Below are positions 15,093-28,528 of a stretch of 50,810 nucleotides of DNA, in pieces. This DNA comes from Thermovibrio sp. Its GTDB lineage: Bacteria; Aquificota; Aquificia; Desulfurobacteriales; Desulfurobacteriaceae. The position numbers and the translations under genes are program-made. The DNA lies in assembly GCA_015490195.1 (NCBI GenBank), contig WFYG01000041.1, positions 1 through 50,810 on the forward strand, given 5' to 3'. Within the stretch, counting starts at the first letter, position 1. Every line of letters starts with the position of its first letter. The notes beneath the pieces are model-generated. The model ran no database searches. It worked only from the letters and a program-made list of their open reading frames with translations, and was not told the DNA's origin.

Positions 15093-18000
15093 TTAGTGCT
15101 TCCTCTTCTTTCTAAAGCCAAAGAGTCCCAGAAGTCCAGAGAGAAGAACTCCAAGGTTCAGAAGGCCGCTTCCGGCAGGTGTAGCAGGAGCAACGGAACA
15201 TCCACCTCCACCGCCACCTGTAACAGTTGTAGTTGTGGTTGTAGGCGTAGTTGCAGCTTCTCCGAGAACAACAGTGATAGGAGTTTCAGCCCTTGTAACA
15301 GCCTTCGTGCAGGGGTAGTTAACAACGAATACACCATCCTTGTAGGTAGGTTTACAGGTAATAGTCTCTCCGTTAACTGTGATGTAAGCAACAGCTTTAT
15401 CCGGGTCAACCAAACCATCAACATTAAACTCTACAGTAAAGCTCTCCTTATCTGTTGTTAGCTCAACTCCAACAACTGCCTTCGTAAGGTTGGTCGTGGA
15501 AACAATCTTCAGAAGCTCTTGAGGCGTAAGAGCTGTAGAAATAACCGCATCTTGAGCCTTAACATAAATCGGAGACTCCTTACCATCAACAACAACTGTT
15601 GCGGTCATCTGGGTTCCATCGTTGTTCTCAACGTTAATATCGGAAGGAACAACAACTTCAGTTCCTAACTTCCTCATGAGTGAGAAAGCAAGCTCTCCCT
15701 CTCCCGGCACCTCTTCAGCCATAGCTGCGGTATTAATTGTAAGAACACCTTCTACCGGATCGTAGGCTGCCCATCCCTTCAGAATCGCATCCTTAACAGA
15801 GATGGAAGCCGGCTGGAACTGTGCCTTATCAACCTCGTAGTAAACATTGCTGCCTTTAGAAACTCTAACCTTATGTATCTTAGCGTAGTTGATGTAGAGA
15901 TCTGCAGGATCTGCAACCTTAAGGTCTGCGAGTTTAAAGTCCATCTTGAGGATGTACTCGGAAGGAATAATTGGAGTAAAGATAGCAACAAGGTCTGACG
16001 TTCCTGCAGAGAGTATCTCGTCTGCAAGGTGCTCAAATCCTAAGAGCTCCGTCATTTCGTTCTTCAGCCTATAGACGAGAGCTCTCCTCGGAACTTCATC
16101 GTTCTCAAGGGCTTCTGTTTCAACTTCTGTTTCAACTCCTTCAATCTTCATCTTCCAGGTAGATTCTTTGCCGGGAAGGGCAAATGCGATACCTTCTATT
16201 CCGGAGCTCTCAACGGGAATCGGAACAAGGTGCCTGTCAATGTCTATTCCGTTTGTAAGAGCATTAACAAGGATGTCTCCCGCAGTTGTATACATAACCT
16301 TAATGTTTTTCTCCTGGCCGGCAACCTTAATTGTCATAGTTCCGTAAACCGGGTTGCCGTTCTCATCTTCAGGAGAGTTGAAGAAGACCCTTACAGCATT
16401 CTTGTAAGCCTCTGTTGGAATTGCAGAAGGAACGGTGACGATTTCTCTACCGAGACCAAAGAACTTAATGTGGCCGTTTGAATCTTTCTTAATCAAAGAA
16501 CTGAGAGTGCTGCTGCTCTGAATGTCAGACATATTGGCTTCAGGAAGTCTTCCGTTCTTAGCATCGTGGCAAACTTCACAGTTGAGTGTTTCACCGTTAA
16601 CCGTTGCACCTGCACCAAGGGCGTACTCTTTGGGAAGAACGCCGTGGTCTATGCTAAAGGGAGCTGTCCAGATGTAGAAGACAGGGTCAGGATTGTGGAC
16701 TCCCTCTTTCTTAAGAACATCTATGAGAGCACTTCTCATTGCTTCATACTCGGCATTTGTATCTATCTCCGGCAGAAGATCTCCGTTGTCGTCACAGATC
16801 CAGTCTCCTTTTATAGTCTTAACACAAACCTTTCCGTTATGGATGTAGTAAGCAGGAACGTTCTTTCCGGCATAGTTAGATTTAACTTCACCATCTAAAG
16901 CGGCGGCGATTTCACGGGTGTAGAGAACTTTTCCTGTTGACTTGTCATACCAGGTTACGAGGGTAAGCGGATCCGCAAGCCTGTACATGAACTTCTGACC
17001 GCCGGGAGTATCTGGCCTGAAGCCGTTGTTGATGATAACCGGCGCCCATGCCCATGGGAAAGAAATGTCTGGAACATCCCATATACCGAAGTTTTTATTT
17101 TCAAGCCTTAAAGCAGCCTGCCTTGGGTCAAAGTCTGCCTGGTAGATTGGAACAACTATATCCTTGCCGTTGTCGGTTCTGGCTATACAGAAGGGCTGAG
17201 GAGCTCCATACCCACCAATTGGCATAAACGGTCCAAATCCGGGTATAAACATGTTCTCTGGAAGCTTTTGAACTGTTTCATTAGCAAGATCATATCCAAG
17301 AATCCTATTGTCAAAGTTGTAGGAGTATCCAAGAACATCATAGAAGGTTCTGAAAGTCCAGTGGGTTTTAAACGGAATATGGCAAACTTCGCAGGAAATC
17401 TTATCCATGTGAATAGCAGCATTCCCTTCCGGGCCAAAAGCACTCCTGTGAACTTCGGCAGCCAACTGTCTTGAACCGCCAAAGTGACAGTCTAAACAGG
17501 TCTTAAGAGACGGGTTGTAGTCTAAGGACTGATCCCAGTGGCCACCCCAGTCGTTTCCTTTCAGGAAATCGTGGTGGATAGGATGGTACTGCTTCTCTTC
17601 CGGAGATAACGTTCCCTCTCCGTGGCAGGAGAGACATGTTAAACCGGCACCATCTTTACTGTCAAAGTGAACGTCATAACCAATTGGAATATCGTCATTT
17701 ATGGAGAGAACAGACTTTGCTGTAATCATCTTCTTATAAGCTGCATCAAATCCTTGAGACTGAAGGGTTTGCTGAAGTTCTGTCGGTTCAAGGTTTTCTC
17801 CGTTATCACTTCCTCTGTGAATATCGTAGGAAAATACATCTCCCCTCTTAACTATCTCAGCAGCAAGGCCTAAAGTTCCTTTTCTTGTAACCCAGGCGTA
17901 TGTATCGCTTCCATCTGGAAGTTTTCCATCTTTGTAGGGAATTGCCATGTGGCAGTAGGAACAGACGTAACCCCAGTCTCTATTAGCATCTGAGCCTTCA

Positions 18001-19691
18001 GCAGGTGTTGTCATCTTTGGATAGGGATAGCTTGCATCTCCAAGTTTCTCAGGAACAGAGTAGTTGTAATTTTCTGGAGGAACTTCTGTTGAAGGTGTAT
18101 CTTTATCTCCAACTCTGTTCTCAAGAATGGGAAGATCAACTTCTCCTTTAGAGTTGAACTCGTCCTTCTCATAGTAAACTTCCGGTTTCCAGACGCCGTC
18201 TTCCTTAACAAAGCGGACATAGGCAAGAGGAACGCCGTCACCATCTGTATCAACGCCCATTAAGTCGGCCGTTGAGATGTATTTGAAGAAGAATCCAGCA
18301 AAAGTTCTATAAACAACATCCCCATTATCATCGTGGAACGTTGCAGCACCGCCGTTTACGTAAACATCTCCGCCATCTTTATCTGCTGTAGATGCAGGGT
18401 GCTCAAAGTAGGCCACCCTTGCAACTTCCCTTGTTGCACCGTTGGCGTTGTTGGGATAGATGAAGAACTTTGACCAGGTTCCATTGTTGTTCTTAATAGC
18501 GTTCAGCTGGTCATCTGAAAGGCCGTAGAGGGTTTTGAGAACAGAAAGTGGAACGGAGTTGTAGTAGGCAGAGTCAACTTTTGCAACCGTTTTATAGATA
18601 GGATTACCGTTTTGATCTTTTCCTACTTCTATTTTTTCACCAACTTTTGGAGGAATTCCAAGAGATAGAACGATAGTTTCACCGTCTGAGGAAATTCCCC
18701 TAAAGACCATAACTCTCGGGTTTGAAGGCATTATGGGTTGCTGAACGTAGCCGTTAATTTCAGTTTTTATTTTTGAATTAGCATCTGCCTTTGAGTGGCA
18801 CATGAAACAGTCTGTATCATTTACACCGGAACGGGCAAAATTGAAGAGCCCAGGCTTTCCTATGTAACCTGCTCCAACTTCGTAGTCAGAGTATCCAAAC
18901 AGGTCTCCATCAAAGGGGATAAAAGAGTTTATCTGAGCAAGGATCTGGTCATCACGAATAAACCAATCCTTAGTTTTAAGCTCATTGAATAAATTCTCTC
19001 CGAGCCTTTCCTTTAAAACTTCATCTAAAGGCTTGTTTTCCCTTCCAAATTCAGCAGCACCACCGCCTGCGTGACATGAGTTACAGGTGATGTTGTGGGT
19101 TGGAGTTCCCATGTCAAAGTTGAAACCTTTGTAGGCAGAAGGGTCTGCAGGGTTGATTCCGTCAACTGCTCCATCTGGAACTGCAGGATCTTGAAGTGGT
19201 TTCTTAGCCGCCAACTGGCGGTAGGAAGGTGGTCACCAGCCCCCGTAGTGGGACTTGGAGCGGAAGTATCTCATCTTGAGAACAACGTTTGTAACGAAGT
19301 CCTTGGCTCCCGTATCATCCCCGTAGGTTTTCCTGTTGTCCATCCATCCCATGTCGTGGAGACCAATAGCTCCGTGGTGAGAAGCTCTGATATCTGTGAT
19401 GATGTTCTCATGACACTGGCCGCAAGTCTTTTCAAAGCTTATGGGAGTTCCTTTGTAAAGGGTTACATCGTTGCCGTCTTTGTCTTTTACAGTGATAGTG
19501 TCTGGAGTTGTGGTTGTATCAAATTGGCTTTTAAAGCTATCTGGGTTGTCAATTACGTTTTTCTCAACGTTTCCGTAGATGTCAATGAGCTTTACAGACG
19601 GGTGCTGTGCCAGACCCTGAGATGATAAAAGTGCAGACATTATAAAGCCTGTCGTCAGGGAGAGGCTACTCCTCTTCCACTTCCTTCCCAT
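15093..19691 (-). CDS. Secreted octahaem c-type cytochrome, probable selenoprotein (in-frame TGA; ExtKL-like)
   Basis: Read through one in-frame TGA at 19235-19233, this is a 1532-residue protein. Residues 1-28 form a signal peptide (MGRKWKRSSLSLTTGFIMSA...). CXXCH haem motifs occur at about residues 90, 203, 295, 575, 685, 731, 766 and 1037 (CGQCH, CNSCH, CFMCH, CSYCH, CLSCH, CLDCH, CEVCH, CEVCH). The TGA codes residue 153 in the context HYGGW-U-PPSYRQLA. It is in the same frame as both flanking parts, and a bSECIS-like hairpin follows at the right distance. The C-terminal third has no haem sites and ends in a Thr-rich linker, GGGGGGCSV, a hydrophobic helix and FRKKRKH, a CTERM-type surface-sorting signal. 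From memory, the family resembles the (seleno)protein ExtKL cytochromes of Geobacter. A role in extracellular or periplasmic electron transfer is inferred. Without recoding, only a 152-residue monohaem fragment would be made. Confidence 0.8.
19208..19221 (-). promoter_or_regulatory. Candidate bacterial SECIS hairpin after the in-frame TGA
   Basis: On the minus strand CCGCC-AGTT-GGCGG is a perfect five-base-pair GC stem with a four-base loop. The loop starts 17 nucleotides after the TGA and has G as its second base. This meets the published bacterial SECIS rules (stem just downstream, a G in the first two loop positions, loop 16-37 nucleotides from UGA). It is inside the coding region, as bacterial SECIS elements are. 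It needs SelB and tRNA-Sec, neither of which is in the window. Confidence 0.65.
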
Positions 19692-19708
19692 AGCTAACCC
19701 TCCAGAAA

Positions 19709-19726
19709 TTTACAAAATGTTTACAA
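19709..19726. promoter_or_regulatory. Direct repeat upstream of the cytochrome gene, candidate operator
   Basis: Two copies of TTTACAA (19709-19715 and 19720-19726) are spaced 11 bases apart start to start, one helical turn, about 20-35 bases upstream of the cytochrome ATG. Such phasing suits a regulator binding one face of DNA. No match to a named operator is claimed. GGAGGG just before the ATG is the ribosome binding site. Confidence 0.35.
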
Positions 19727-19827
19727 TTCCGCTTCTGTCATTTTACCAAAGTTTGATAAAAAGGGAAATATGTTAGGAATTTCTTATATTCTGTGGAAAA
19801 TGGGGAAGTCATTGAGTTGAAATTGAG

Positions 19828-22934
<3,107 letters not shown>

Positions 22935-22963
<29 letters not shown>

Positions 22964-24047
22964 TACCCTCCATCTTTAGACGCAGGTCGTCGGGGTGGGT
23001 AGCGTGCTTTAGAGCCTCTTCTTCAGTTATAAATCCTCTTCTCCAGAGGTCGTAAAGGGACTGGTCAAAGGTCTGAGAACCGTAAACCTCTTTACCTTTC
23101 TCAATGAAATCGGGAATTTCGTCTGTAATCTCCGGGTTCATAATACGCTCTTTCATCGCTTCAGTAACAACCATTACCTCAACCGCAGGAACCCTTCCCT
23201 TTCCGTCTGCTGTAGGAATAAGCCTTTGAGATATAGTAGCCTTTAAAACTGAAGCAAGCTGGAATCTTATGGCCTGCTGTTCGTGGAGTGGGAAAAAGGA
23301 AATAATCCTGTTTATCGTTTCCTTGGCGTCAAGTGTGTGGAGAGTTGAATAAACCATGTGACCGGTTTCAGCAGCGTCAAGGGCAGTTCTAACAGTCTCC
23401 ACGTCCCTCATCTCTCCAACCAGAATAACGTCGGGGTCTTCACGGAGAGCTGCCCTCAAAGCCGAACTGAAACTTTCTGCATCGTCACCTATCTCTCTCT
23501 GGTAGAAGAGGCACTTTTTGTCTCTGTGAAGGTACTCTATAGGATCTTCAATCGTTATAACTACTCGCGAATCTTTCTCGTTCAGCTCTTCAAGCATTGC
23601 AGCAAGAGTAGTTGACTTTCCAGAACCGGTTGTTCCAGTAACGAGAACAAGTCCCCTCTGGTAGAGTGCTATCTCTTTTAGTACTGGTGGAAGGTTAAGC
23701 TCGTCTATTTTAGGCACTCTAACGGGAATTGCCCTCATAACTATGGCAAAAGTCCCTCTCTGACGGAAGATGTTCACCCTGAAGCGGCAAACTCCGGAAA
23801 GAGAGTAGGCCAGGTCGATATCCTTTATGTAGGGAAGCTGTTTCTTCTTCTCCAACGGAAGAACCTGTTTCACGTACTCTAAGATGTCCGACTGCCCCAA
23901 AGGAGGCAGGTCGGTCTTAACGAGCTTTCCGGCAATTCTAAAGATAGGAGGGGCTTTCACCCTCAGATGAACGTCTGAAGCCCCTATAGTAAAAGCCTTT
24001 CTCAGTAAGGAGTTAAGCTCTATCTTCGGTTTCTGATGCTCCGACAC
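22935..24047 (-). CDS. pilT: Type IV pilus retraction ATPase PilT
   Basis: A 370-residue secretion ATPase that powers pilus retraction, twitching and DNA uptake. The N-terminal PAS-like domain contains [20 protein letters not shown]. Walker A is GTTGSGKST near residue 142; the Asp box, Walker B region [16 protein letters not shown] and His box [18 protein letters not shown] follow. The start is GTG, inside the last codons of recA (35-base overlap). Its place between recA and recX is unusual and links pilus retraction to recombination genes. Confidence 0.93.
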
Positions 24048-25035
24048 CTAAGGCCTCCAGAATTTTAGCTTCAAGCTCTCTTGCAACCTCAGGGTTCTCT
24101 TTAAGAAACTGCCTTGCGTTTTCCTTACCCTGACCGAGTCTCATGTCTCCAAAGGAGTACCAGGAACCACTCTTCTTAACGATGCCGAGCTCTTCTCCAA
24201 GGTTCAGAAGGTCTGCTTCCCTTGAAATTCCCTCTCCGTAGTAAACCTCAACGATGGCCTCTCTAAAGGGAGGAGCAAGTTTGTTCTTCACTATTTTCAC
24301 TTTTGCCTTGTGGCCTATTCTCTCGTCTCCCTTACCCTTTATCTGGCCGATGTTTCTTATCTCTATCCTCATTGAGGAGTAGAACTTGAGGGCTCTACCG
24401 CCTGTGGTCGTCTCCTGAGGCCCCCCGTAGCCCATCATTCCAATCTTTTCCCTCACCTGGTTGATAAAGATGAGGGCACAGTTGCTCTTACTTACAGCTG
24501 CAGTCAGCTTTCTAAGAGCCTGAGACATGAGCCTTGCCTGAAGGCCAACGTGGGAGTCTCCCATATCTCCCTGTATCTCAGCTTCAGGTGTGAGGGCAGC
24601 CACCGAGTCAACAACAACAACGTCTACAGCACCGCTGCGAACCAGCGTTTCGGCTATCTCAAGAGCCTGCTCTCCACTGTCTGGCTGGGAAACTAAAAGT
24701 TCTTCAAGGTTTATTCCAAGCTTTTTGGCATACGTTGGGTCTAATGCGTGCTCTGCGTCTATAAAGGCAGCAACTCCACCGTCTTTCTGGGCGTTTGCTA
24801 TAACGTGAAGGGCAAGGGTTGTTTTACCTGAAGATTCAGGTCCGTAGATTTCTGTAATTCTTCCCCGGGGAATTCCACCGATTCCGGTTATCCTATCTAT
24901 TGCGATGGAACCTGTTGAAATGGCGGGAACTTTCTCAACAGGCTTTTCGCCTAAGAACATTACGGAACCTTCGCCGTATTCCTTCCTGATTCTCTTAAGG
25001 GCGTCCTCTAAAACTTTCCTTCTCTCTTCCTGCAT
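24013..25035 (-). CDS. recA: Recombinase RecA
   Basis: A 340-residue RecA. Walker A is GPESSGKTT near residue 65, Walker B is [12 protein letters not shown], and the DNA-binding loops include [27 protein letters not shown]. The ATG at 25035 follows AAGGAGTG; the longer frame beginning at 25107 runs through the tRNA-Ser gene and is not real. It lies 24 bases downstream of the tRNA-Ser CCA end. Confidence 0.98.
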   Translation of the reverse strand: MQEERRKVLEDALKRIRKEYGEGSVMFLGEKPVEKVPAISTGSIAIDRITGIGGIPRGRITEIYGPESSGKTTLALHVIANAQKDGGVAAFIDAEHALDPTYAKKLGINLEELLVSQPDSGEQALEIAETLVRSGAVDVVVVDSVAALTPEAEIQGDMGDSHVGLQARLMSQALRKLTAAVSKSNCALIFINQVREKIGMMGYGGPQETTTGGRALKFYSSMRIEIRNIGQIKGKGDERIGHKAKVKIVKNKLAPPFREAIVEVYYGEGISREADLLNLGEELGIVKKSGSWYSFGDMRLGQGKENARQFLKENPEVARELEAKILEALGVGASETEDRA

Positions 25036-25059
25036 AAACACTCCTTCAATTGAGGTTAG

Positions 25060-25154
25060 TGGCGGAGAGGGCGGGATTTGAACCCGCGGTGCGGGGGTTA
25101 CCCGCACACCCGATTTCGAGTCGGGCCCGTTAAGCCAGGCTCCGGCACCTCTCC
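25060..25154 (-). tRNA. tRNA-Ser (CGA)
   Basis: The acceptor stem is GGAGAGG/CCTCTCC with discriminator G and an encoded CCA (25062-25060). The anticodon loop CTCGAAA gives anticodon CGA, reading UCG. A long variable arm (GTGTGCGGG...CCCGCAC) and T arm GCGGGTTCAAATCCCGC confirm the class II serine form. It sits between tadA and recA on the same strand. Confidence 0.95.
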
Positions 25155-25161
25155 GCTCTAT

Positions 25162-25611
25162 TTAGGTTCTAAGCCTTTTAAAGAACTCTTTTAAGAGCTC
25201 TGCAGCTTCGGGGAGCTCCACCTTTTCAACAACCGGCCTGTGGTTGTTCCTCTCGTCTGAGAGTATTGAGTAGAGGCTCTCAACCCCTCCGAACTTCGGG
25301 TCTGGAACCGAATAAACGACCCTGCTTATCCTTGACTGAATTATAGCACCGCAACACATAACGCAGGGTTCAACCGTTGAGTAGAGGGTGCAGCCGTTCA
25401 GCCTCCAGGAGTTGAGCTTCCGTGAAGCCTCTCTGATTGCCAGAATCTCGGCGTGGGCGGTTGGATCCTGGAGGAACTCCTTTCTGTTGAAAGCCCTTGA
25501 AATTATCTCTCCATCTTTAACCACGAGAGCTCCGATGGGGACTTCGCCGTAGGAAAAGGCTTTTCTGGCCTCAGAGAGAGCCTCTTGAAGGAAGTGGAGG
25601 TCGGACTTCAT
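25162..25611 (-). CDS. tadA: tRNA-specific adenosine deaminase TadA
   Basis: A 149-residue zinc deaminase that converts A34 of tRNA-Arg(ACG) to inosine. HAE (His53, Glu55) and PCVMC (Cys83, Cys86) form the zinc site and proton shuttle. EVPIGALVV and RISRVVYSVPDPKFGG fit TadA rather than cytidine deaminases. The gene lies between tRNA-Ser(CGA) and its own presumed substrate tRNA-Arg(ACG), only 24 bases after the latter, and is likely transcribed with both. Confidence 0.93.
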   Translation of the reverse strand: MKSDLHFLQEALSEARKAFSYGEVPIGALVVKDGEIISRAFNRKEFLQDPTAHAEILAIREASRKLNSWRLNGCTLYSTVEPCVMCCGAIIQSRISRVVYSVPDPKFGGVESLYSILSDERNNHRPVVEKVELPEAAELLKEFFKRLRT

Positions 25612-25635
25612 GGAGCTCCGAAGAAAGGTTTAAAG

Positions 25636-25712
25636 TGGCGCGCCCGGCAGGAGTCGAACCTGCAACCTTGGGATCCGTAGTCCCACGCTCTATCCAGTTG
25701 AGCTACGGGCGC
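25636..25712 (-). tRNA. tRNA-Arg (ACG)
   Basis: GCGCCCG/CGGGCGC acceptor stem, discriminator G and encoded CCA at 25638-25636. The anticodon stem TGGGA/TCCCA encloses CTACGGA, giving anticodon ACG. The T arm is GCAGGTTCGACTCCTGC. A34 must be deaminated to inosine to read CGC and CGA codons, and the enzyme gene tadA follows directly. Confidence 0.96.
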
Positions 25713-25725
25713 CCAGCCGGGTATA

Positions 25726-25753
25726 AATTTATCCCCGCCGTTTAAGTTTTCAA
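25726..25753 (-). promoter_or_regulatory. Candidate promoter for the tRNA-Arg/tadA/tRNA-Ser/recA cluster
   Basis: On the minus strand TTGAAA (25753-25748) and TAAATT (25731-25726) are separated by 16 bases and lie 13 bases before the mature tRNA-Arg 5' end. The -10 region is within a TATAAATTTAT palindromic stretch. This fits a sigma-70-type promoter. Confidence 0.5.
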
Positions 25754-25801
25754 CAGATACAAAGTAAAATTTTCCAAACTGTTGAACTGCCGGAGGAAAA
25801 G

Positions 25802-28435
25802 ATGGAAATGGAACCGACATACAATCCCCAACTCTTTGAGGATAAATGGTATAGAGAATGGCTTGAAAAAGGATACTTCCACGCCGACGAGAAAAAAGTT
25901 CTTTCCGGAGAGAAAAAGAAGTTTAGCGTAGTTCTCCCTCCGCCAAACGTTACAGGAGTTCTCCACGTAGGCCACGCCCTCAACTCAACACTTCAAGACG
26001 TTATCTGCCGCTGGAAGAGGATGAAGGGTTACGAGGTCTGCTGGGTTCCGGGAACAGACCACGCAGGAATTGCAACCCAGTGGGTTGTAGAGAGGGAGCT
26101 GGCGAAAGAGGGACTGACGAGGCACGACGTTGGAAGGGAAGAGTTCTTAGAGAGAGTCTGGGAGTGGAAAGAGCAGTACGGAAGCAGAATTATCAACCAG
26201 CTTAAGAAACTGGGGACTTCCTGCGACTGGGATAGAGAAAGGTTCACAATGGACGAGGGCTTTTCAAAGGCAGTTAGAAGAGCCTTCGTTACCCTTTATA
26301 GAGAAGGTTTAATCTACAGGGGAAAGAGGCTCATAAACTGGTGCCCAAGGTGTCACACAGCCCTTTCAGACCTTGAGGTTGAACACGAAGAAGAACAGGG
26401 AAAACTCTGGTACATAAAGTACCCTCTGGTTGATGGAGAAGGTTACATAGTTGTAGCCACAACAAGGCCTGAAACCCTTTTAGGAGACGTCGCCGTTGCC
26501 GTTAACCCGAACGATGAGAGGTATAAACACCTCATAGGCAAAAAGGTTCGCCTTCCCATAGTTGGAAGGGAGATTCCCATAATTGCAGATGAATACGTTG
26601 ACCCTGAGTTTGGAACGGGAGCCGTTAAGATAACTCCTGCCCACGACTTCAACGACTTTGAGGTAGGCCAGAGGCACGGCCTTGAGGCCATTCAGGTAAT
26701 GGACGACTGGGGAAGAATAACCGTCCCTCCGTTTAAGGGAATGGACAGGTTTGAAGCAAGAGAGGCCATTGTTTCACTTCTTAAAGAAGAAAAACTCCTT
26801 GAGAAGGAAGAACCCCACACACACGCGGTAGGCCACTGCTACAGGTGTAAAACCGTTGTTGAACCTTACCTTTCAGATCAGTGGTTTGTGAAGACAAAAC
26901 CCCTTGCAGAAAAGCCGATAGAGGCTGTTAAGTCGGGAGAAGTCAAGTTCATTCCAAAGCAGTGGGAGAACACATTCTTTGACTGGATGTACAACATAAA
27001 GGACTGGTGCATCTCAAGGCAGATCTGGTGGGGCCACAGAATTCCAGCCTGGTACTGCTTAGACTGCGGCCACGTAAACGTTTCAGAGGAAGAGCCTGAA
27101 AAGTGTGAAGCCTGTGGAAGTAAAAACTTGAAGCAGGATGAGGACGTTCTTGACACCTGGTTCAGCTCGTCTCTCTGGCCTTTCGGAGTTTTCGGTTGGC
27201 CTGAGGAAACAGACGACCTTAAAGCCTTCTACCCGACAGACCTTTTAGTTACAGGATTTGACATCATCTTCTTCTGGGTAGCCCGTATGATGATGATGGG
27301 TTATCACTTTACAGGTAAAAGGCCGTTTGCAGACGTTTACGTCCACGCCCTCGTAAGAGATGAGAAAGGCCAGAAGATGAGTAAAACAAAGGGGAACGTT
27401 ATTGATCCGTTGGAGATGGTAGAGAAGTACGGAGCCGACACTCTAAGGTTTACCCTTACGGCTCTGGCTGCTCAGGGAAGGGATATAAGGCTCTCAGAGA
27501 GAATAATTGAAGGCTACAGACACTTCGCAAACAAAGTGTGGAACGTTGCAAGGTTCGTTCTAACTGCAACAGAAGGAATTAAAGAGAACGGCACAGTAGA
27601 CTACGCCCCTGAGGATGAGTGGATCCTTACAAAGCTCTCTGAAACTGTAGAAGCCGTTGACAGAGAACTCTCTGCCTACAGGTTCAACGACGCAGCCAAG
27701 GCTATATACCAGTTTATCTGGAACGAGCTTGCAGACTGGTACGTTGAGTTCACAAAACAGAGACTCTACAGGGGAAGCGATAAGGAGAAGAGAGCTGCAG
27801 CCCATACACTACTAAGGGTTTTAAGGGATGCGATGAAGCTCCTCCACCCCATAATGCCCTTCATAACTGAGGAGATTTACCAGAAACTTCCCAACAGAGA
27901 TGCAGAATCTATCGTTATAGCACCATGGCCCAGCGATACCTGCTGCAGGTTCCCGGAAACGGCGGAGCTTGTTGAAACGGTTAAAGAGATAATAAGAGGA
28001 ATAAGGAATGTTAAGGCAGAGCTGAACATACCGCCTTCTACAGAGGTTGAGGTTGGAGTAAGAACGAACAACAACAAACTATTAGAAGTTATAGGGAAAA
28101 TGGCTCCGTCCATAAAACAGATGGCAAGGGTAGGGGAGCTCCACAAAGTGGAAGAGCCACCGCCGGGAAGCGTCTCATTCTTCCTTCCGGGTGTTGAAGT
28201 TTACGTTAAGGTCGGAGAGCTGATAGACGTTGAGAAGGAGATTGAGAGGATTAAGAAGAAGTTAGAGAAGCTCCAGAAAGAGGTTGCAAAGCTTGAGAAG
28301 AAGCTCTCAAACAGGAATTTCTTAGAGAGAGCTCCAAAAGAGGTTGTTGAGAAGAACAAAGAGGAGCTGAGAGAACTGTCTGAAGTTGTGAAGAAACTTG
28401 AAGGAACACTCCGTCAGCTGAAGAACATGAAATAA
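25802..28435 (+). CDS. valS: Valyl-tRNA synthetase
   Basis: A full-length 877-residue class I synthetase. The HIGH box is HVGH in PPPNVTGVLHVGHALN, and KMSKS appears as KMSKTKGN. The CP1 editing domain carries VATTRPETLLGDVAVAV. The C terminus after residue 810 is the long valyl coiled coil (EKEIERIKKKLEKLQKEV...). The ATG follows CCGGAGG. It diverges from the tRNA-Arg cluster. Unlike its neighbours, this gene contains only one GAGCTC in its first 2.3 kb. Confidence 0.98.
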   Translation: MEMEPTYNPQLFEDKWYREWLEKGYFHADEKKVLSGEKKKFSVVLPPPNVTGVLHVGHALNSTLQDVICRWKRMKGYEVCWVPGTDHAGIATQWVVERELAKEGLTRHDVGREEFLERVWEWKEQYGSRIINQLKKLGTSCDWDRERFTMDEGFSKAVRRAFVTLYREGLIYRGKRLINWCPRCHTALSDLEVEHEEEQGKLWYIKYPLVDGEGYIVVATTRPETLLGDVAVAVNPNDERYKHLIGKKVRLPIVGREIPIIADEYVDPEFGTGAVKITPAHDFNDFEVGQRHGLEAIQVMDDWGRITVPPFKGMDRFEAREAIVSLLKEEKLLEKEEPHTHAVGHCYRCKTVVEPYLSDQWFVKTKPLAEKPIEAVKSGEVKFIPKQWENTFFDWMYNIKDWCISRQIWWGHRIPAWYCLDCGHVNVSEEEPEKCEACGSKNLKQDEDVLDTWFSSSLWPFGVFGWPEETDDLKAFYPTDLLVTGFDIIFFWVARMMMMGYHFTGKRPFADVYVHALVRDEKGQKMSKTKGNVIDPLEMVEKYGADTLRFTLTALAAQGRDIRLSERIIEGYRHFANKVWNVARFVLTATEGIKENGTVDYAPEDEWILTKLSETVEAVDRELSAYRFNDAAKAIYQFIWNELADWYVEFTKQRLYRGSDKEKRAAAHTLLRVLRDAMKLLHPIMPFITEEIYQKLPNRDAESIVIAPWPSDTCCRFPETAELVETVKEIIRGIRNVKAELNIPPSTEVEVGVRTNNNKLLEVIGKMAPSIKQMARVGELHKVEEPPPGSVSFFLPGVEVYVKVGELIDVEKEIERIKKKLEKLQKEVAKLEKKLSNRNFLERAPKEVVEKNKEELRELSEVVKKLEGTLRQLKNMK

Positions 28436-28456
28436 GGGGGGACTTTCCTCCCCCTT
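28434..28456 (+). terminator. Hairpin after valS
   Basis: AAGGGGG and CCCCCTT pair around a nine-base loop directly at the valS stop codon, with T-rich sequence further on. The T-run is interrupted, so efficiency is uncertain. Confidence 0.6.
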
Positions 28457-28528
28457 TACTAAATTAAAAAATTTTTATGATAGACTTTATATTAGAATAG
28501 TAGCAGGAAAACCGGGTAGGGGAAGTTT

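Noticed and set aside
15096-16898. Plus-strand ORFs opposite the cytochrome gene
   Set aside because: Low-complexity antisense readings of the Thr/Gly-rich and haem regions, without start signals.
15093-19214. Treating the 1373-codon frame as a separate gene starting at TTG 19214
   Set aside because: It is in frame with the upstream signal-peptide ORF across a single TGA, has no ribosome binding site or export signal, and would leave haem motifs in the cytoplasm.
25036-25107. N-terminal extension of recA
   Set aside because: It is a translation of the tRNA-Ser gene; the ATG at 25035 has a good ribosome binding site and matches the family start.
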